Below are positions 1-7,627 of a stretch of 64,000 nt of DNA, piece by piece. The notes under the pieces were generated by a model. The model did not search any database, was not told where the DNA came from, and was given only the letters and a program-made list of their open reading frames with translations. Source of the stretch: Paractinoplanes ovalisporus (GTDB lineage: Bacteria > Actinomycetota > Actinomycetes > Mycobacteriales > Micromonosporaceae); NCBI RefSeq assembly GCF_016834655.1, contig NZ_JAENHP010000013.1:186001-250000 (forward strand). Reading direction: 5' to 3'. Within the stretch, counting starts at the first letter, position 1, and each line of letters starts with the position of its first letter. The position numbers were made by a program, and so were the translations under genes.

Positions 1-1
1 T

Positions 2-1219
2 CGGGTCCTCACCGACGTGCAAGCCGCCAATCTCGATGTACTGATCTTGTGGGAGTCCAGCCGGGGCGACCGCACTGCCGAGACGTGGCTCGCGTTCCTG
101 TCCGATTGCCGCCGCGGCAAGGTCCGGATCTACGTCATCAAAGATGAACGTCTATATGACCTGAATAAGGCCCGTGATTGGAAGACGCTCGCCGAGGACG
201 GGATCACCAGCGCCTACGAATCCGAGCTGTTGAGCCTGCGCACCAAGCGGGGGCACGCGGGCGCCGCTGCGGCAGGACTGCCCCCCGGCGGCCCGGTCCC
301 GTACGGCTACGCCCGCCAGTTCGACACTGAGACCGGCAAGCGCCTCGGATGGGTGCCCAAGCAGCCCGAGGCCGCCAACGTCGTCACGATCTTCAAGAGG
401 GTCGGGGCGGGTGATCCGATCATGCGCATCGGCAAGGATCTCGGCCTGACGACCAACGCCGTTCGCCGTATCGCCCGCAACCGGCTGTACCTCGGCATCC
501 GCGTGCACAACGGCCGCGAGCACAAGGGCACCTGGGAGTCTCTTGTCACGCCCGCCGCGTTCCGCGACGCGCAAGCTGTGCTGAGCAACCCGGACCGGCG
601 GATCACCCGTCCCGGCCGGCAAAAGCACCTGCTGAGCTACCTCGCCGTGTGCGCCGTGTGCGAGGCGCCGATCGAGCAGGCCGTCGGCTTCTACCGGTGC
701 AGCGTGAAGCGGTGCGTCTCGGCGCCGTTGGCGGACATCGACGCCATGCTGACGAAGATCTTCCGGGAACGCCTCGCGCGGCCCGACGCCCTGCGCGCCA
801 TGGCCGTAGGCGACGAGGACGCCGCGCAACGCGCCCAAGACGAGGCTGACCGGCTCAAGATGCAGCTCGCGGAGTGGGAGGCGATCGCCAAGCGCGGCAA
901 GGACTCCCCGGCGCGGGTTGCGGCCATCATGGCGGGGCTGGAAGACCAGATCGAAGGGCTTGAGCGTGAGGCACGAGCGGCGAGGCTGCCCGCCGTGCTG
1001 CGCGACGTGCTCGACGACCCCCACCCGAATCTGACGGCGAAATGGGACAACGCGACCGTCGTGGGTCGCAGGCAGATCGTGAAGGCCCTGGCCGATGTCC
1101 GGATCGGAAAGGGCCTGCCGGGGCGTACGCCGGACATCGAGCGCGAGCACCGCGCGTTTCAGCGGCTCGCCCCCTCCCGTTGGCATGGCGACCCGCTGAC
1201 GTGGGGCGTTCTCGAATAG
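2..1219 (+). CDS. Large serine recombinase (integrase), 5'-truncated by the window edge
   Basis: About 405 C-terminal residues of a large serine recombinase, which cuts and rejoins attP/attB to integrate its element. The frame is open from base 2, so the catalytic serine lies left of the window. Seen in order: the end of the resolvase fold (LWESSRGDR), the Recombinase domain after a PYGYAR motif (about residues 75-180), a zinc ribbon with Cys pairs CAVC and CSVKRC (about 213-233), and a helical coiled-coil stretch (about 265-320) typical of this family. A strong hairpin terminator follows 14 bases after the stop. With the missing part it would be near the usual 450-600 residues. The insertion found in the pirin gene at the other end fits this enzyme class, because phiC31-type integrases are known to use a pirin gene as target. 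Confidence 0.93.
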   Translation, partial: RVLTDVQAANLDVLILWESSRGDRTAETWLAFLSDCRRGKVRIYVIKDERLYDLNKARDWKTLAEDGITSAYESELLSLRTKRGHAGAAAAGLPPGGPVPYGYARQFDTETGKRLGWVPKQPEAANVVTIFKRVGAGDPIMRIGKDLGLTTNAVRRIARNRLYLGIRVHNGREHKGTWESLVTPAAFRDAQAVLSNPDRRITRPGRQKHLLSYLAVCAVCEAPIEQAVGFYRCSVKRCVSAPLADIDAMLTKIFRERLARPDALRAMAVGDEDAAQRAQDEADRLKMQLAEWEAIAKRGKDSPARVAAIMAGLEDQIEGLEREARAARLPAVLRDVLDDPHPNLTAKWDNATVVGRRQIVKALADVRIGKGLPGRTPDIEREHRAFQRLAPSRWHGDPLTWGVLE

Positions 1220-1233
1220 GTGACCGCGCCCAC

Positions 1234-1272
1234 AATCGCCCCGGCTAATTGCGGCCGGGGCGATTTATTTTT
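1234..1272 (+). terminator. Intrinsic terminator of the recombinase gene
   Basis: A perfect 12-bp stem, AATCGCCCCGGC (1234-1245) with GCCGGGGCGATT (1254-1265), has an 8-base loop and is followed by a T-rich run (TATTTTT). Confidence 0.88.
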
Positions 1273-1290
1273 GCCCTCGGAATGGTCGGC

Positions 1291-1365
1291 AAACCTATTA
1301 GGTTTTGTATTCCTGAGCAGCGTGGACGGTCGCGAACTAACAGGAACCTAGCAGCTACCTAGCAG
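1291..1365. promoter_or_regulatory. Candidate control region: AT-rich palindrome and two direct repeats
   Basis: In the 353-base gap between the recombinase and the next ORF, a 15-bp palindrome (AAACCTA-T-TAGGTTT, 1291-1305) is followed by two copies of ACCTAGCAG (1346-1354 and 1357-1365) spaced 11 bp apart, about one helical turn. It could be an operator, or binding sites for an excisionase or regulator, in front of the rightward operon. I see no protein-coding signal in 1220-1540. Confidence 0.45.
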
Positions 1366-1543
1366 GCTGACCTGCGGAAACGCGCCATCGACGGGTTGAC
1401 GGCCATCCCGCGAAGCAGCTAAGTTTTCGGCGACGTCCGGCGGTGAGCGGTTTTGACGCCCGTCGGGTACGCCCGCGAGGGATGTATCGGGTCACAAGGT
1501 CGGCCAGACGCAGAATGCGAGTCGAGCCATAGCGCGGGGTGAC

Positions 1544-1729
1544 GCCTGCTGCGGAGCGCGAAGGACGCGACCGTGACCCCCAAGCCCGTCGTGCCGAAGC
1601 TGCCCCTGCGCGGAAAGCTCGCCGACCCCGAATTTCGCCTGCTGCGGAGCGCGAAGGACGCGACCGTCACCCCCAAGCCCGTCATTCCCAAGCTGCCCCT
1701 GCGCGGAAAGCTCGCCGACCCCGAATTTC
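1544..1729 (+). repeat. 93-bp tandem duplication, two copies
   Basis: Copies at 1544-1636 and 1637-1729 differ at only a few bases. The unit is 31 codons long, so it keeps frame. Copy 1 carries the GTG used as start of the next gene; in copy 2 the matching codon is GTC. Confidence 0.93.
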
Positions 1730-1887
1730 GCCGTGAGCGCGCACGCAAGGCTGCCGCCGCCCGCACGACGCTCGACTCGCACATCAGGGCGATCGTCGAC
1801 CGCGCGCCCGAGCTGACCGCCGAGCAGGCCGCCACGCTTCGCGCGGCCCTCGGCGAGCCTGGCGACGGCCTCAAGGCGGCGGCGTGA
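1573..1887 (+). CDS. Small conserved-looking element protein with a duplicated N-terminus (104 aa)
   Basis: Function unknown. Two near-identical copies of PKPVxPKLPLRGKLADPEF are followed by a basic helical segment (RRERARKAAAARTTLDSHIRAIVDRAP) and a short C-terminal helix. GTG 1573 is the likely start, with GAAGGA a few bases upstream. The DNA duplication means the first copy is translated from within the repeat, so the ancestral protein probably began at the second copy and was about 73 residues. The stop overlaps the GTG of the next gene (GTGA), pointing to coupled translation. Small basic proteins like this are common next to integrases and Rep proteins of actinobacterial elements; a DNA-binding or excision role would be a guess. 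Confidence 0.7.
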   Translation: MTPKPVVPKLPLRGKLADPEFRLLRSAKDATVTPKPVIPKLPLRGKLADPEFRRERARKAAAARTTLDSHIRAIVDRAPELTAEQAATLRAALGEPGDGLKAAA

Positions 1888-2210
1888 CCACCTCGCTCAT
1901 GGAAAGAGGCCGCCCGCACGCGGACGACCTCTCAACGGGGTTCCTGATCCCCGAACAGGCTACCGCAGATTGCCGCGGGTGCCTCGGCCGCTCGATGCCG
2001 ACTGTCGGCGCGACGTACGACAATCACGCCCCGGTCGGGCCGCTGTGCGCGGACTGCGTACGGGTTGCCGGCGACGGTCGGCGGCCGGTCGTCGTGCAGC
2101 CGTGTGACGGCTGTTTTGACCACGGGCCGGCACGCCTGCTCGGCCGCGTCGCCTACTGCGCGTTCTGTGTCGTCACCCTCGTCGGCCTGCACGCCGAGGC
2201 AGCGACATGA
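1884..2210 (+). CDS. Small cysteine-rich, putative zinc-binding protein (108 aa)
   Basis: Not recognised. Four Cys pairs are visible: CRGC, CADC, CDGC and CAFC, spaced like two zinc ribbons or knuckles across residues about 30-95. The GTG start overlaps the previous stop and the TGA overlaps the ATG of the RepA-like gene, so the three genes form one translational unit. Metal binding is inferred from Cys spacing only; a role in DNA or protein binding alongside the replication ATPase is plausible. Confidence 0.7.
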   Translation: MTTSLMERGRPHADDLSTGFLIPEQATADCRGCLGRSMPTVGATYDNHAPVGPLCADCVRVAGDGRRPVVVQPCDGCFDHGPARLLGRVAYCAFCVVTLVGLHAEAAT

Positions 2211-3778
2211 CGACCTGCGCCACCTGCACCGCTGAGGACGACCTCGCGCCGGTCCCCGGCGACGACGACCCGGGCAAGGTCTACTGCCCGCCCTGCGGCC
2301 GACACCGGACCGGTGGGGTCAGGGCCGAGCTCGGCAATCTCGCGCTTCGGCTCGAACCGGGCGAGTACGACCGCATCCGGATCGCGGCCGAGTTCAAGGC
2401 CCGGGAAGAGCTCGCCGCTGCCGTTGCCGCGCAGGCGGCCGAGGCGGGACGCCTGGCGCCGGAGTTCCGCGTCGCGGATCACGTCCTCGACTTCGGGGGC
2501 CTGCTCGCGATGCCGGATCCCGAGCCACTGATCGACGACGTGCTCGACCTCGACAGCACCAACTGGATCATCGGTCAGCCGGGGTCGTTCAAGTCGTTCG
2601 TTGCCCTTGACTGGGCCTGTCACGTTGCGACGGGCCTGCCGTGGCAGGGCAAGGAGGTGCGCAAAGGCCCGGTCTTGTACGTGGCGGCGGAGGGTGCCCG
2701 GGGCCTGCGTAAGCGGGCGGCGGCATGGGCCAAGGATCGCGGCCTGTCCCCGGGCGGTCTGCGCGTGCTGCCGATGGCGCCCGAGGTGGTCGTGCGCGGC
2801 GCGTACGGCGCGCTGTGGCGGTCGCCGCAGTGGGCAGCGGTCATCGAGTTCGCCCGGGAGATCGGCGCCGTGCTGATCGTGCTGGACACGCAGGCCCGGC
2901 TTTCGGACGGGCTCGACGAGAACGACGCGGGGCAGATGGGTGCATGGGTCAAGCAGATCGACGCGCTCAAGGTGGCGACCGGCGCGGCCGTTCTGACCGT
3001 GCACCACACGACCAAGGCGGGAATGGTCGAGCGCGGCTCGGGCGTCGTCCGCGGCGCCGCGGACAGGACGTGGATGGTCCGGAAGGAGATGCTGACCGCC
3101 TACCTGACGCTGGAAAAGTCGAAGGATTCGGACGACCTCGGAACCATGCCGCTGCTCATGAAGGTCGTCGACCTCGGCAGCGACGAGCGCGGTCGGCCGG
3201 TCAGCTCGCTCGTCGTCGGGCGGGAGGTGCTGCGGCCTGCTGCCGGCGGGCCGGGAATCTCGATCATGGAAGCCATGCGCCAGCGCGAGCGCGACTCGCT
3301 CTCGGTTGAGCGTCAGCGCTGGATCGTCCAGACGTTGTTGCAGCAGGACGACCCCGGCCGGGGCAGCACGAGGGCGGACCTGTGGCGGGCGTACTGCGAC
3401 CTGTCCGAGTCGCTGCCGAAGGACAGCCCGGGGCGGATGGGCCGCACGGTGTTCTTCTCGGTGATCACGCAGTTGCTCACGCCGCGCGAGGATCCGAACA
3501 GGCCTGGCGAGACGTACCAGATGGTCTATCTGGCGGCCGGCGGGCGCCTGACGCTCGACGACCCGAGCGGCGGGCAGTCCGGCAAGGACCGGGGCATGGT
3601 CGAGCGGATGCTCGCGGCAGATATCGGGCAATCCGCCGCGTCCGCGCCGTCCGTCCGCGAGCTGCGGACGAGCCTGACCAGCGACTTTAACCCCTTCAGG
3701 CCGGACTCGGCGGAACCGCCTCCGGACGGAAAAGTGAGCAGAACTCGCGTCCGCGACACCCTCGCGGACAGCCGATAG
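2207..3778 (+). CDS. RepA-like AAA_25 P-loop ATPase / replicative helicase-type protein (523 aa)
   Basis: Probable replication ATPase of the element. The N-terminus has a zinc-ribbon-like pair set (CATC, CPPC, residues 4-30). A RecA-fold NTPase follows: Walker A GQPGSFKS (123-130), Walker B-like VLIVLDT (about 223-229) and HHTTKAG (about 266) typical of the RepA/AAA_25 group of hexameric helicases. The C-terminal part (about 365-450) looks like a winged-helix region and the last 70 residues are disordered. It starts with ATG inside the previous stop (ATGA). As the only replication-type enzyme visible, it suggests that the element replicates after excision. Helicase loading or initiation is known for relatives; no primase motif was found. 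Confidence 0.85.
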   Translation: MTTCATCTAEDDLAPVPGDDDPGKVYCPPCGRHRTGGVRAELGNLALRLEPGEYDRIRIAAEFKAREELAAAVAAQAAEAGRLAPEFRVADHVLDFGGLLAMPDPEPLIDDVLDLDSTNWIIGQPGSFKSFVALDWACHVATGLPWQGKEVRKGPVLYVAAEGARGLRKRAAAWAKDRGLSPGGLRVLPMAPEVVVRGAYGALWRSPQWAAVIEFAREIGAVLIVLDTQARLSDGLDENDAGQMGAWVKQIDALKVATGAAVLTVHHTTKAGMVERGSGVVRGAADRTWMVRKEMLTAYLTLEKSKDSDDLGTMPLLMKVVDLGSDERGRPVSSLVVGREVLRPAAGGPGISIMEAMRQRERDSLSVERQRWIVQTLLQQDDPGRGSTRADLWRAYCDLSESLPKDSPGRMGRTVFFSVITQLLTPREDPNRPGETYQMVYLAAGGRLTLDDPSGGQSGKDRGMVERMLAADIGQSAASAPSVRELRTSLTSDFNPFRPDSAEPPPDGKVSRTRVRDTLADSR

Positions 3779-3827
3779 GCAAGCGTCTATACGAGCTGGT
3801 CAGAGTCGTCCGCGAATTGTCCACTGG

Positions 3828-3849
3828 CCGCACCCCTTAAGGGGTGCGG
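3828..3849. promoter_or_regulatory. Perfect 22-bp palindrome upstream of the second element operon
   Basis: Nine-base arms CCGCACCCC and GGGGTGCGG flank TTAA. It sits 50 bases upstream of the ATG at 3900 and 50 bases after the RepA-like stop. There is no T-tract, so an operator is more likely than a terminator. Confidence 0.6.
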
Positions 3850-3899
3850 AGCGCGGACGGCGGACGGACACGAAACCGATCCATTAGGGAGAGATAGAC

Positions 3900-4253
3900 A
3901 TGACGCAGGAAAGTAAGCCGATCGTGCCGCAGGCATACCCGCTGTTCGCGGCAACGGTCTTCCGCGCGGGCAACCCCAACGGCACGCCCGCCTGCCAGCG
4001 CGAGCCGCTGGCCGAGGACGTCGCGGTCTCCAGGGTGATCGCCTGGCGGCACGAGGACGGCGCTGTGCCGGTCCCCGTCACCGTCGAGCACGGCCAGTTG
4101 CTCGGCTACGGCTTCACGCTGTTCGAGACGGCCTCGGCCGCCGAGCGGCAGGCCCGCCACGACCGCGACCGGCTCGCGGCGTACAGCGCGGCGCACGAGG
4201 CGTGCGACGACGTGTGCCTCGTCGTCGCCGAGCAGGTCGAGGCCACCCGATGA
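3900..4253 (+). CDS. Hypothetical element protein (117 aa)
   Basis: Not recognised. A small soluble protein of mixed alpha/beta character with no signal peptide or known motif; residues 80-100 are a charged helix. The ATG at 3900 has a good ribosome site (AGGGAGAG about 8 bases upstream). It is the first gene of a second run; its stop overlaps the next ATG. The leader just upstream resembles that of the gene at 6220, so the two may share control. Confidence 0.7.
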   Translation: MTQESKPIVPQAYPLFAATVFRAGNPNGTPACQREPLAEDVAVSRVIAWRHEDGAVPVPVTVEHGQLLGYGFTLFETASAAERQARHDRDRLAAYSAAHEACDDVCLVVAEQVEATR

Positions 4254-4624
4254 CCGCCCTCACCCTCGCCCCGGCCGGCACGCCGCGCCTTCCTGGTCAC
4301 CTCGTCGAGCCCGACGACGACGAGGTGCGACGCGACTTGCATGCATGGCTTGCCGTTCCCTGTGCGCACTGTCGCGTCTGGCACATGCACCCGGCGGGCA
4401 CCGCGCGCCGCCGGACGTACGTCCCCGGCGACGTCACGTCTCGCCGTGGCCTGTGCGACGGCTACCCGGACGGCTACGACGTCGTGGTGCAACGCAAGCC
4501 GCTGCGCAGCGCGTGGTGCAGTCCGCACAACATGCGCGTCACATCCGTCTACCGCTGGCCCGCCGAGTTCCTGCCGGCGGCCGACCTGACCACCCGCACC
4601 AACACAGAGGAGAAAGCAGCATGA
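4250..4624 (+). CDS. Hypothetical element protein with Cys/His cluster (124 aa)
   Basis: Not recognised. CAHCRVWHMH (about residues 36-45) followed later by Cys residues suggests a metal site. ATG 4250 overlaps the previous stop (ATGA) and is preferred over an upstream in-frame start at 4202, which would only lengthen the overlap. The stop overlaps the ATG at 4621, so it is coupled to both neighbours. Confidence 0.65.
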   Translation: MTALTLAPAGTPRLPGHLVEPDDDEVRRDLHAWLAVPCAHCRVWHMHPAGTARRRTYVPGDVTSRRGLCDGYPDGYDVVVQRKPLRSAWCSPHNMRVTSVYRWPAEFLPAADLTTRTNTEEKAA

Positions 4625-4833
4625 CCAGCAACGACACGACCACCACGACCGCGACCGGCGCCGACGAGGACGCCGTGCAGCTTAGCCCCGAGGGTGCCGA
4701 GGCGCTGGCGGCCCTGCGGTCGCTGCCCGCCGACGAGGCCGAGGTCGTCCTCGCGGCCTACGCCGCTGCGCCCGAGGCCGACGACGAGGAAACCGACCCG
4801 CTCAAGCTCGTCGCCAACGTGCGGCGCGGCTGA
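4621..4833 (+). CDS. Small acidic hypothetical protein (70 aa)
   Basis: Not recognised. A Thr-rich, disordered first 18 residues precede an acidic helical part (SPEGAEALAALRSLPADEAEVVLAAY). The start ATG lies in the previous stop and has AGAGGAGAAA upstream. Very acidic small proteins in mobile elements can be DNA mimics, but nothing here shows that directly. Confidence 0.6.
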   Translation: MTSNDTTTTTATGADEDAVQLSPEGAEALAALRSLPADEAEVVLAAYAAAPEADDEETDPLKLVANVRRG

Positions 4834-4852
4834 CCAGAGAGGACAGAAGATC

Positions 4853-5866
4853 ATGAGTGGAGAGTTCATCCTCGACCGCAGGTTCGCCGAGCGCTGGCAG
4901 GCCGCCGGGCTCGGCGGCGAGCTCGTCGACATCCTCGACGGTCACAGCAAGCGACGCGCCGAACTGCGCGAGCAGGAGGACGCTGACCGGACCGGCGCCC
5001 GCAAGAGCGAGCGCGACCGGGTGCGCTCGCTGGTCACCGGGGCACCGGCCAAGGCCAAGATCGCGACCCCCGGGCCGGGATGGGACTTCCGGGCCGCGCA
5101 CCGCGAGATCGACAAGGCCGCCATGCGCGCCGTACGCGACCTCGGCGACCGGCTCATCACCGAGCACCTCGCCCCGGCGTACGAGGCGCTGCTCGACGAG
5201 GCGGCCGACCTCGCCCCGTTGGTCGACGGCCTGCGCAACGACAGCGACGTCGTACGCCGGTCGACGAGCGACGAGGCCCGCGAGGCGTGGCTCGTGCTCG
5301 GCGAGCTGTGGACGCGGCGCGAGCGCCTGGTCGAGCTGCTGTGGGCGCTCGTCAGCGACCGGGCCGTGCCGCTCATCTTCCGGCGCGAGGGCGTCAACGA
5401 GGAACGGCTCTTGCGCTTCCCTAGCCGGGGCCTGCCGCCCGTGCGGTTCGGCACGGTCCCGGCGTACGACTCCCGGGCGCCCAAGCCGTCCGGCGCGCGG
5501 CTCATGGCCGACCTCGTGATCGACGAGCACGGCCGGCACCCCGGCATCTTCACTGCCGGCGAGGCCGCCGCCAACGCTGATCAGGATCTCGCCGAGGCGG
5601 CCGAGGCCCGCGAGGCCGCCCTCGCCGAGGAGCAGGCGGCGTGGCGGGCAGCGCGGGATGCGCACCGGGCCAAGCGCGACGAGCGCCTTGAGGTCGAGCG
5701 CGCGACCGAACAGCGGCTGTACGAGGAGTCGTACCGCGATTCGGTCGAGCACGCGGCGTTGCGGGCGCACCGCGCGGGACGTACCCCCCGTCGAGCCGAG
5801 GCACCCCCACCCCTGCTCGACGGCCTCCGGTCCGGGTACCGGGGTGGCTCGCCGGACGCGGCATGA
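4853..5866 (+). CDS. Hypothetical helical element protein (337 aa)
   Basis: Not recognised. It is mostly alpha-helical; residues about 240-300 form a long Ala/Glu/Arg-rich coiled coil (EAREAALAEEQAAWRAARDAHRAKR) and the tail is Pro-rich. ATG 4853 is chosen because AGAGGACAGAAG lies just upstream and the acidic 4621 gene stops 20 bases earlier; the frame is open to 4694, but that region overlaps the 4621 gene. There is no signal peptide, membrane segment or nucleotide-binding motif. A structural or scaffold role is only a guess from the coiled coil. Confidence 0.7.
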   Translation: MSGEFILDRRFAERWQAAGLGGELVDILDGHSKRRAELREQEDADRTGARKSERDRVRSLVTGAPAKAKIATPGPGWDFRAAHREIDKAAMRAVRDLGDRLITEHLAPAYEALLDEAADLAPLVDGLRNDSDVVRRSTSDEAREAWLVLGELWTRRERLVELLWALVSDRAVPLIFRREGVNEERLLRFPSRGLPPVRFGTVPAYDSRAPKPSGARLMADLVIDEHGRHPGIFTAGEAAANADQDLAEAAEAREAALAEEQAAWRAARDAHRAKRDERLEVERATEQRLYEESYRDSVEHAALRAHRAGRTPRRAEAPPPLLDGLRSGYRGGSPDAA

Positions 5867-5970
5867 CGGCGGCGGCCGTGAGCTGCGTGCTGCTGCCCGT
5901 ACCTCACTGGCGTGTGCGCCGTATGCGCCCGCGCCACGCCTGGCGCGGGCGGCGAGCCACGCGCCGATGA
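5863..5970 (+). CDS. Small basic ORF coupled to the preceding gene (35 aa)
   Basis: ATG 5863 overlaps the previous stop (ATGA) and the frame runs 35 codons to TGA 5968, encoding a short hydrophobic patch (VSCVLLPVPHW) and a very Arg-rich tail. It keeps the 4-bp overlap pattern seen through this element, which is the only support. There is no independent evidence of translation. Confidence 0.35.
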   Translation: MTAAAVSCVLLPVPHWRVRRMRPRHAWRGRRATRR

Positions 5971-6158
5971 CTGACCGCGCGGCGGGCCGACGTCAACGTC
6001 ACCCAATGCGTTCAGGGCCGATGGTGAGGAGCGAGGTCATCCTTTCCCGCTGCGATCCACCAGCGCCGCCCGCCGCGCGGTCACACAACGTAAGTCCAGG
6101 CCAGGGGGGTACTGGGGCATGCCCCCCACCCGGGAGGGGTCGGCGCGGCGGAGGATAG
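5967..6158 (+). CDS. Possible small ORF (63 aa) in a sparse region
   Basis: ATG 5967 overlaps the stop of the 35-codon ORF. The product would be Arg/Pro/Gly-rich and disordered. The same DNA contains a 12-bp palindrome, GGGGCATGCCCC (6114-6125), so the stretch may be regulatory rather than coding. Between 6159 and 6219 I see only the leader of the next gene. Confidence 0.2.
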   Translation: MTDRAAGRRQRHPMRSGPMVRSEVILSRCDPPAPPAARSHNVSPGQGGTGACPPPGRGRRGGG

Positions 6159-6219
6159 CGCTTCCGCCCGGATACGTGCCCGATCTAGCCACATAAAACC
6201 GATATAGGGAGAACCGGAC

Positions 6220-6675
6220 ATGACCGGCATCACTGATAGTGAGCGGATTGGGCCACTGCCGGCCGGGGTTGGCGACGGCGCCGCCGCGTTCTACGCCGCG
6301 TTGCACGCCTACGCCGAGCGGGAGCGGATCAAATACACCGGACACGAGGCCGAGATGGTCCGGCAACTCGTGCTCGCCAAGGACCGGCTCGACGCGCTCG
6401 ACGCCATGCGGGCCGAGGTCGACAAGATCGCCGCGACGACGGACGACCCCGAGGTGCAGCTCGCCGCCGTCCGCGAGCGGCTGACCATCATGCGCGAGCA
6501 GCGGCAGCAGGCCGTGACGCTCGGGCGGCAGGTCGGGCAACTGCGGCTGCCGGTCGGCCTGCCCGAGGCCGCTGGCGGCGGCAAAAGTAGCGGCGGCGCG
6601 TCGCTGGCGTCGCAGCACGCGAGCGCGGCGGCCCGCGCCCGTTGGAGTGGCCGCGCCGAACTTAGGAGCGTGTGA
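6220..6675 (+). CDS. Hypothetical helical element protein (151 aa)
   Basis: Not recognised. Residues about 25-110 are continuous charged helix (probable coiled coil, HEAEMVRQLVLAKDRLDALD), followed by a Gly/Ser linker and a basic Ala-rich tail. ATG 6220 has AGGGAGAA at good spacing. Its leader (AAACCGAT, then TAGGGAGA, then GACATGAC) matches that of the gene at 3900. Confidence 0.65.
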   Translation: MTGITDSERIGPLPAGVGDGAAAFYAALHAYAERERIKYTGHEAEMVRQLVLAKDRLDALDAMRAEVDKIAATTDDPEVQLAAVRERLTIMREQRQQAVTLGRQVGQLRLPVGLPEAAGGGKSSGGASLASQHASAAARARWSGRAELRSV

Positions 6676-6959
6676 TGGCCTGGCGCGACGACGACGCACC
6701 CTCTGCCGGCGGCTCGACCGAGGCCGAGATCCAAGCCATCGAGGCCCGTTTCGTTGAGATGCGGCGCACCGACCCCGGCTTGCCGGCCGCCGCCGCCGAG
6801 GTCGTCCGGCTCAACGGGTTCTCGGTGGACCGCGCGTGCGTCGAGGCTCCCGGCCACGCCGAGCGGCACGGGCAGCGGCCATGGTTCCCCTCGCACGCGC
6901 ACGACGCGGCGATCTGGCGTGCCGACCGCGAGGCGGCCGATCAGCAACGCCCCGCATAG
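6675..6959 (+). CDS. Hypothetical element protein (94 aa)
   Basis: Not recognised; small, acidic in its first half, His/Arg-rich in its second. ATG 6675 overlaps the previous TGA and sits 6 bases after TAGGAG, so it is preferred to the GTG three bases earlier. The stop codon lies inside the left arm of the large terminator that closes this operon. Confidence 0.6.
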   Translation: MAWRDDDAPSAGGSTEAEIQAIEARFVEMRRTDPGLPAAAAEVVRLNGFSVDRACVEAPGHAERHGQRPWFPSHAHDAAIWRADREAADQQRPA

Positions 6960-7011
6960 GCAAACGCCCCGGATCCGCTTACGTACCAACGAATCCGGGG
7001 CGTTTGCCTAT
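6956..7011. terminator. Large bidirectional terminator between convergent genes
   Basis: Arms of 22 bp at 6956-6977 and 6990-7011 match at 21 positions around a 12-base loop. The left arm includes the TAG of the plus-strand gene (6957-6959) and the right arm ends 3 bases from the end of the minus-strand gene at 7014. Confidence 0.9.
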
Positions 7012-7013
7012 GG

Positions 7014-7565
7014 TCAGAGGAACTGTTTCGAGACGATGTCACTGATCAGTCCGCCGAGCGCATCGGCGGCGACCGCAGAGACGAACGCCCCGCGCTTGAA
7101 CGCGGACATCACCCGGCCTTCCGTCTCAGGATCCTCGCCGAGTTCCACGTCTCGCAGTCGTTGCAGGTCGTCGGCAATGACCTCGCGATCGTGCTCGGGA
7201 ATGTCCTGCCTGAGTGACCGCAGCAGGTGAGAAATCTTGGTCTCGCGGTCAGCCCACGGGTAGGGGTCGCCGCAGCGGTCGCACGCCGACCATTGGTGCG
7301 CCTGCCCGGGGGCCGGACTGCTACCGGGCCGCAGGGTGATCGACCGTGACGCGCCGCGCAGGCGGCGGCCGCAGTTCGGGCACCCGCCGAGGACCCGTTC
7401 CGAGCAGTACGAGCAGAAGTCGAGATCGTCGCCCGGAAACTCGTCCTCGTCGACGGTTTGTTCATGGCCGTTCCGGCAGACGGTAGCGGCCCGGAAGCCG
7501 GTCAAGCCTTTGTCGGTCCGCGCCCAGAAATTGGCCGGTGCGGCCGAGTCATGAGGGGTCGTCAT
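7014..7565 (-). CDS. Zinc-ribbon protein resembling DUF2321 (183 aa)
   Basis: Probable multi-zinc-ribbon protein of unknown role. Motifs in order: CRNGH (about residues 31-35), FCSYC then CPNCGRRLRG (about 50-70), and CDRCGDPYPW (about 93-102), followed by a helical C-terminal half. This Cys layout with RG after the second ribbon and a late CxxCGxPxPW matches what I recall of the DUF2321 group. Start ATG 7565 (MTTPHDS) was chosen because upstream codons are typical of a wrong frame. It is transcribed leftward and converges on the element operon at the shared terminator. Confidence 0.7.
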   Translation of the reverse strand: MTTPHDSAAPANFWARTDKGLTGFRAATVCRNGHEQTVDEDEFPGDDLDFCSYCSERVLGGCPNCGRRLRGASRSITLRPGSSPAPGQAHQWSACDRCGDPYPWADRETKISHLLRSLRQDIPEHDREVIADDLQRLRDVELGEDPETEGRVMSAFKRGAFVSAVAADALGGLISDIVSKQFL

Positions 7566-7627
7566 GGCCGAGCAGGGTACGGGCGGGCAGTCCGGGGCGG
7601 ACGGACGCCGCGCCCGTCGTCGCGTGC

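Noticed and set aside
152..1186. 344-codon minus-strand frame over the recombinase
   Set aside because: Shadow of a GC-rich gene; the plus strand has the zinc ribbon and recombinase motifs.
2153..3631. 492-codon minus-strand frame over the RepA-like gene
   Set aside because: Shadow; no motif and strong Arg/His bias, while the plus strand has Walker motifs.
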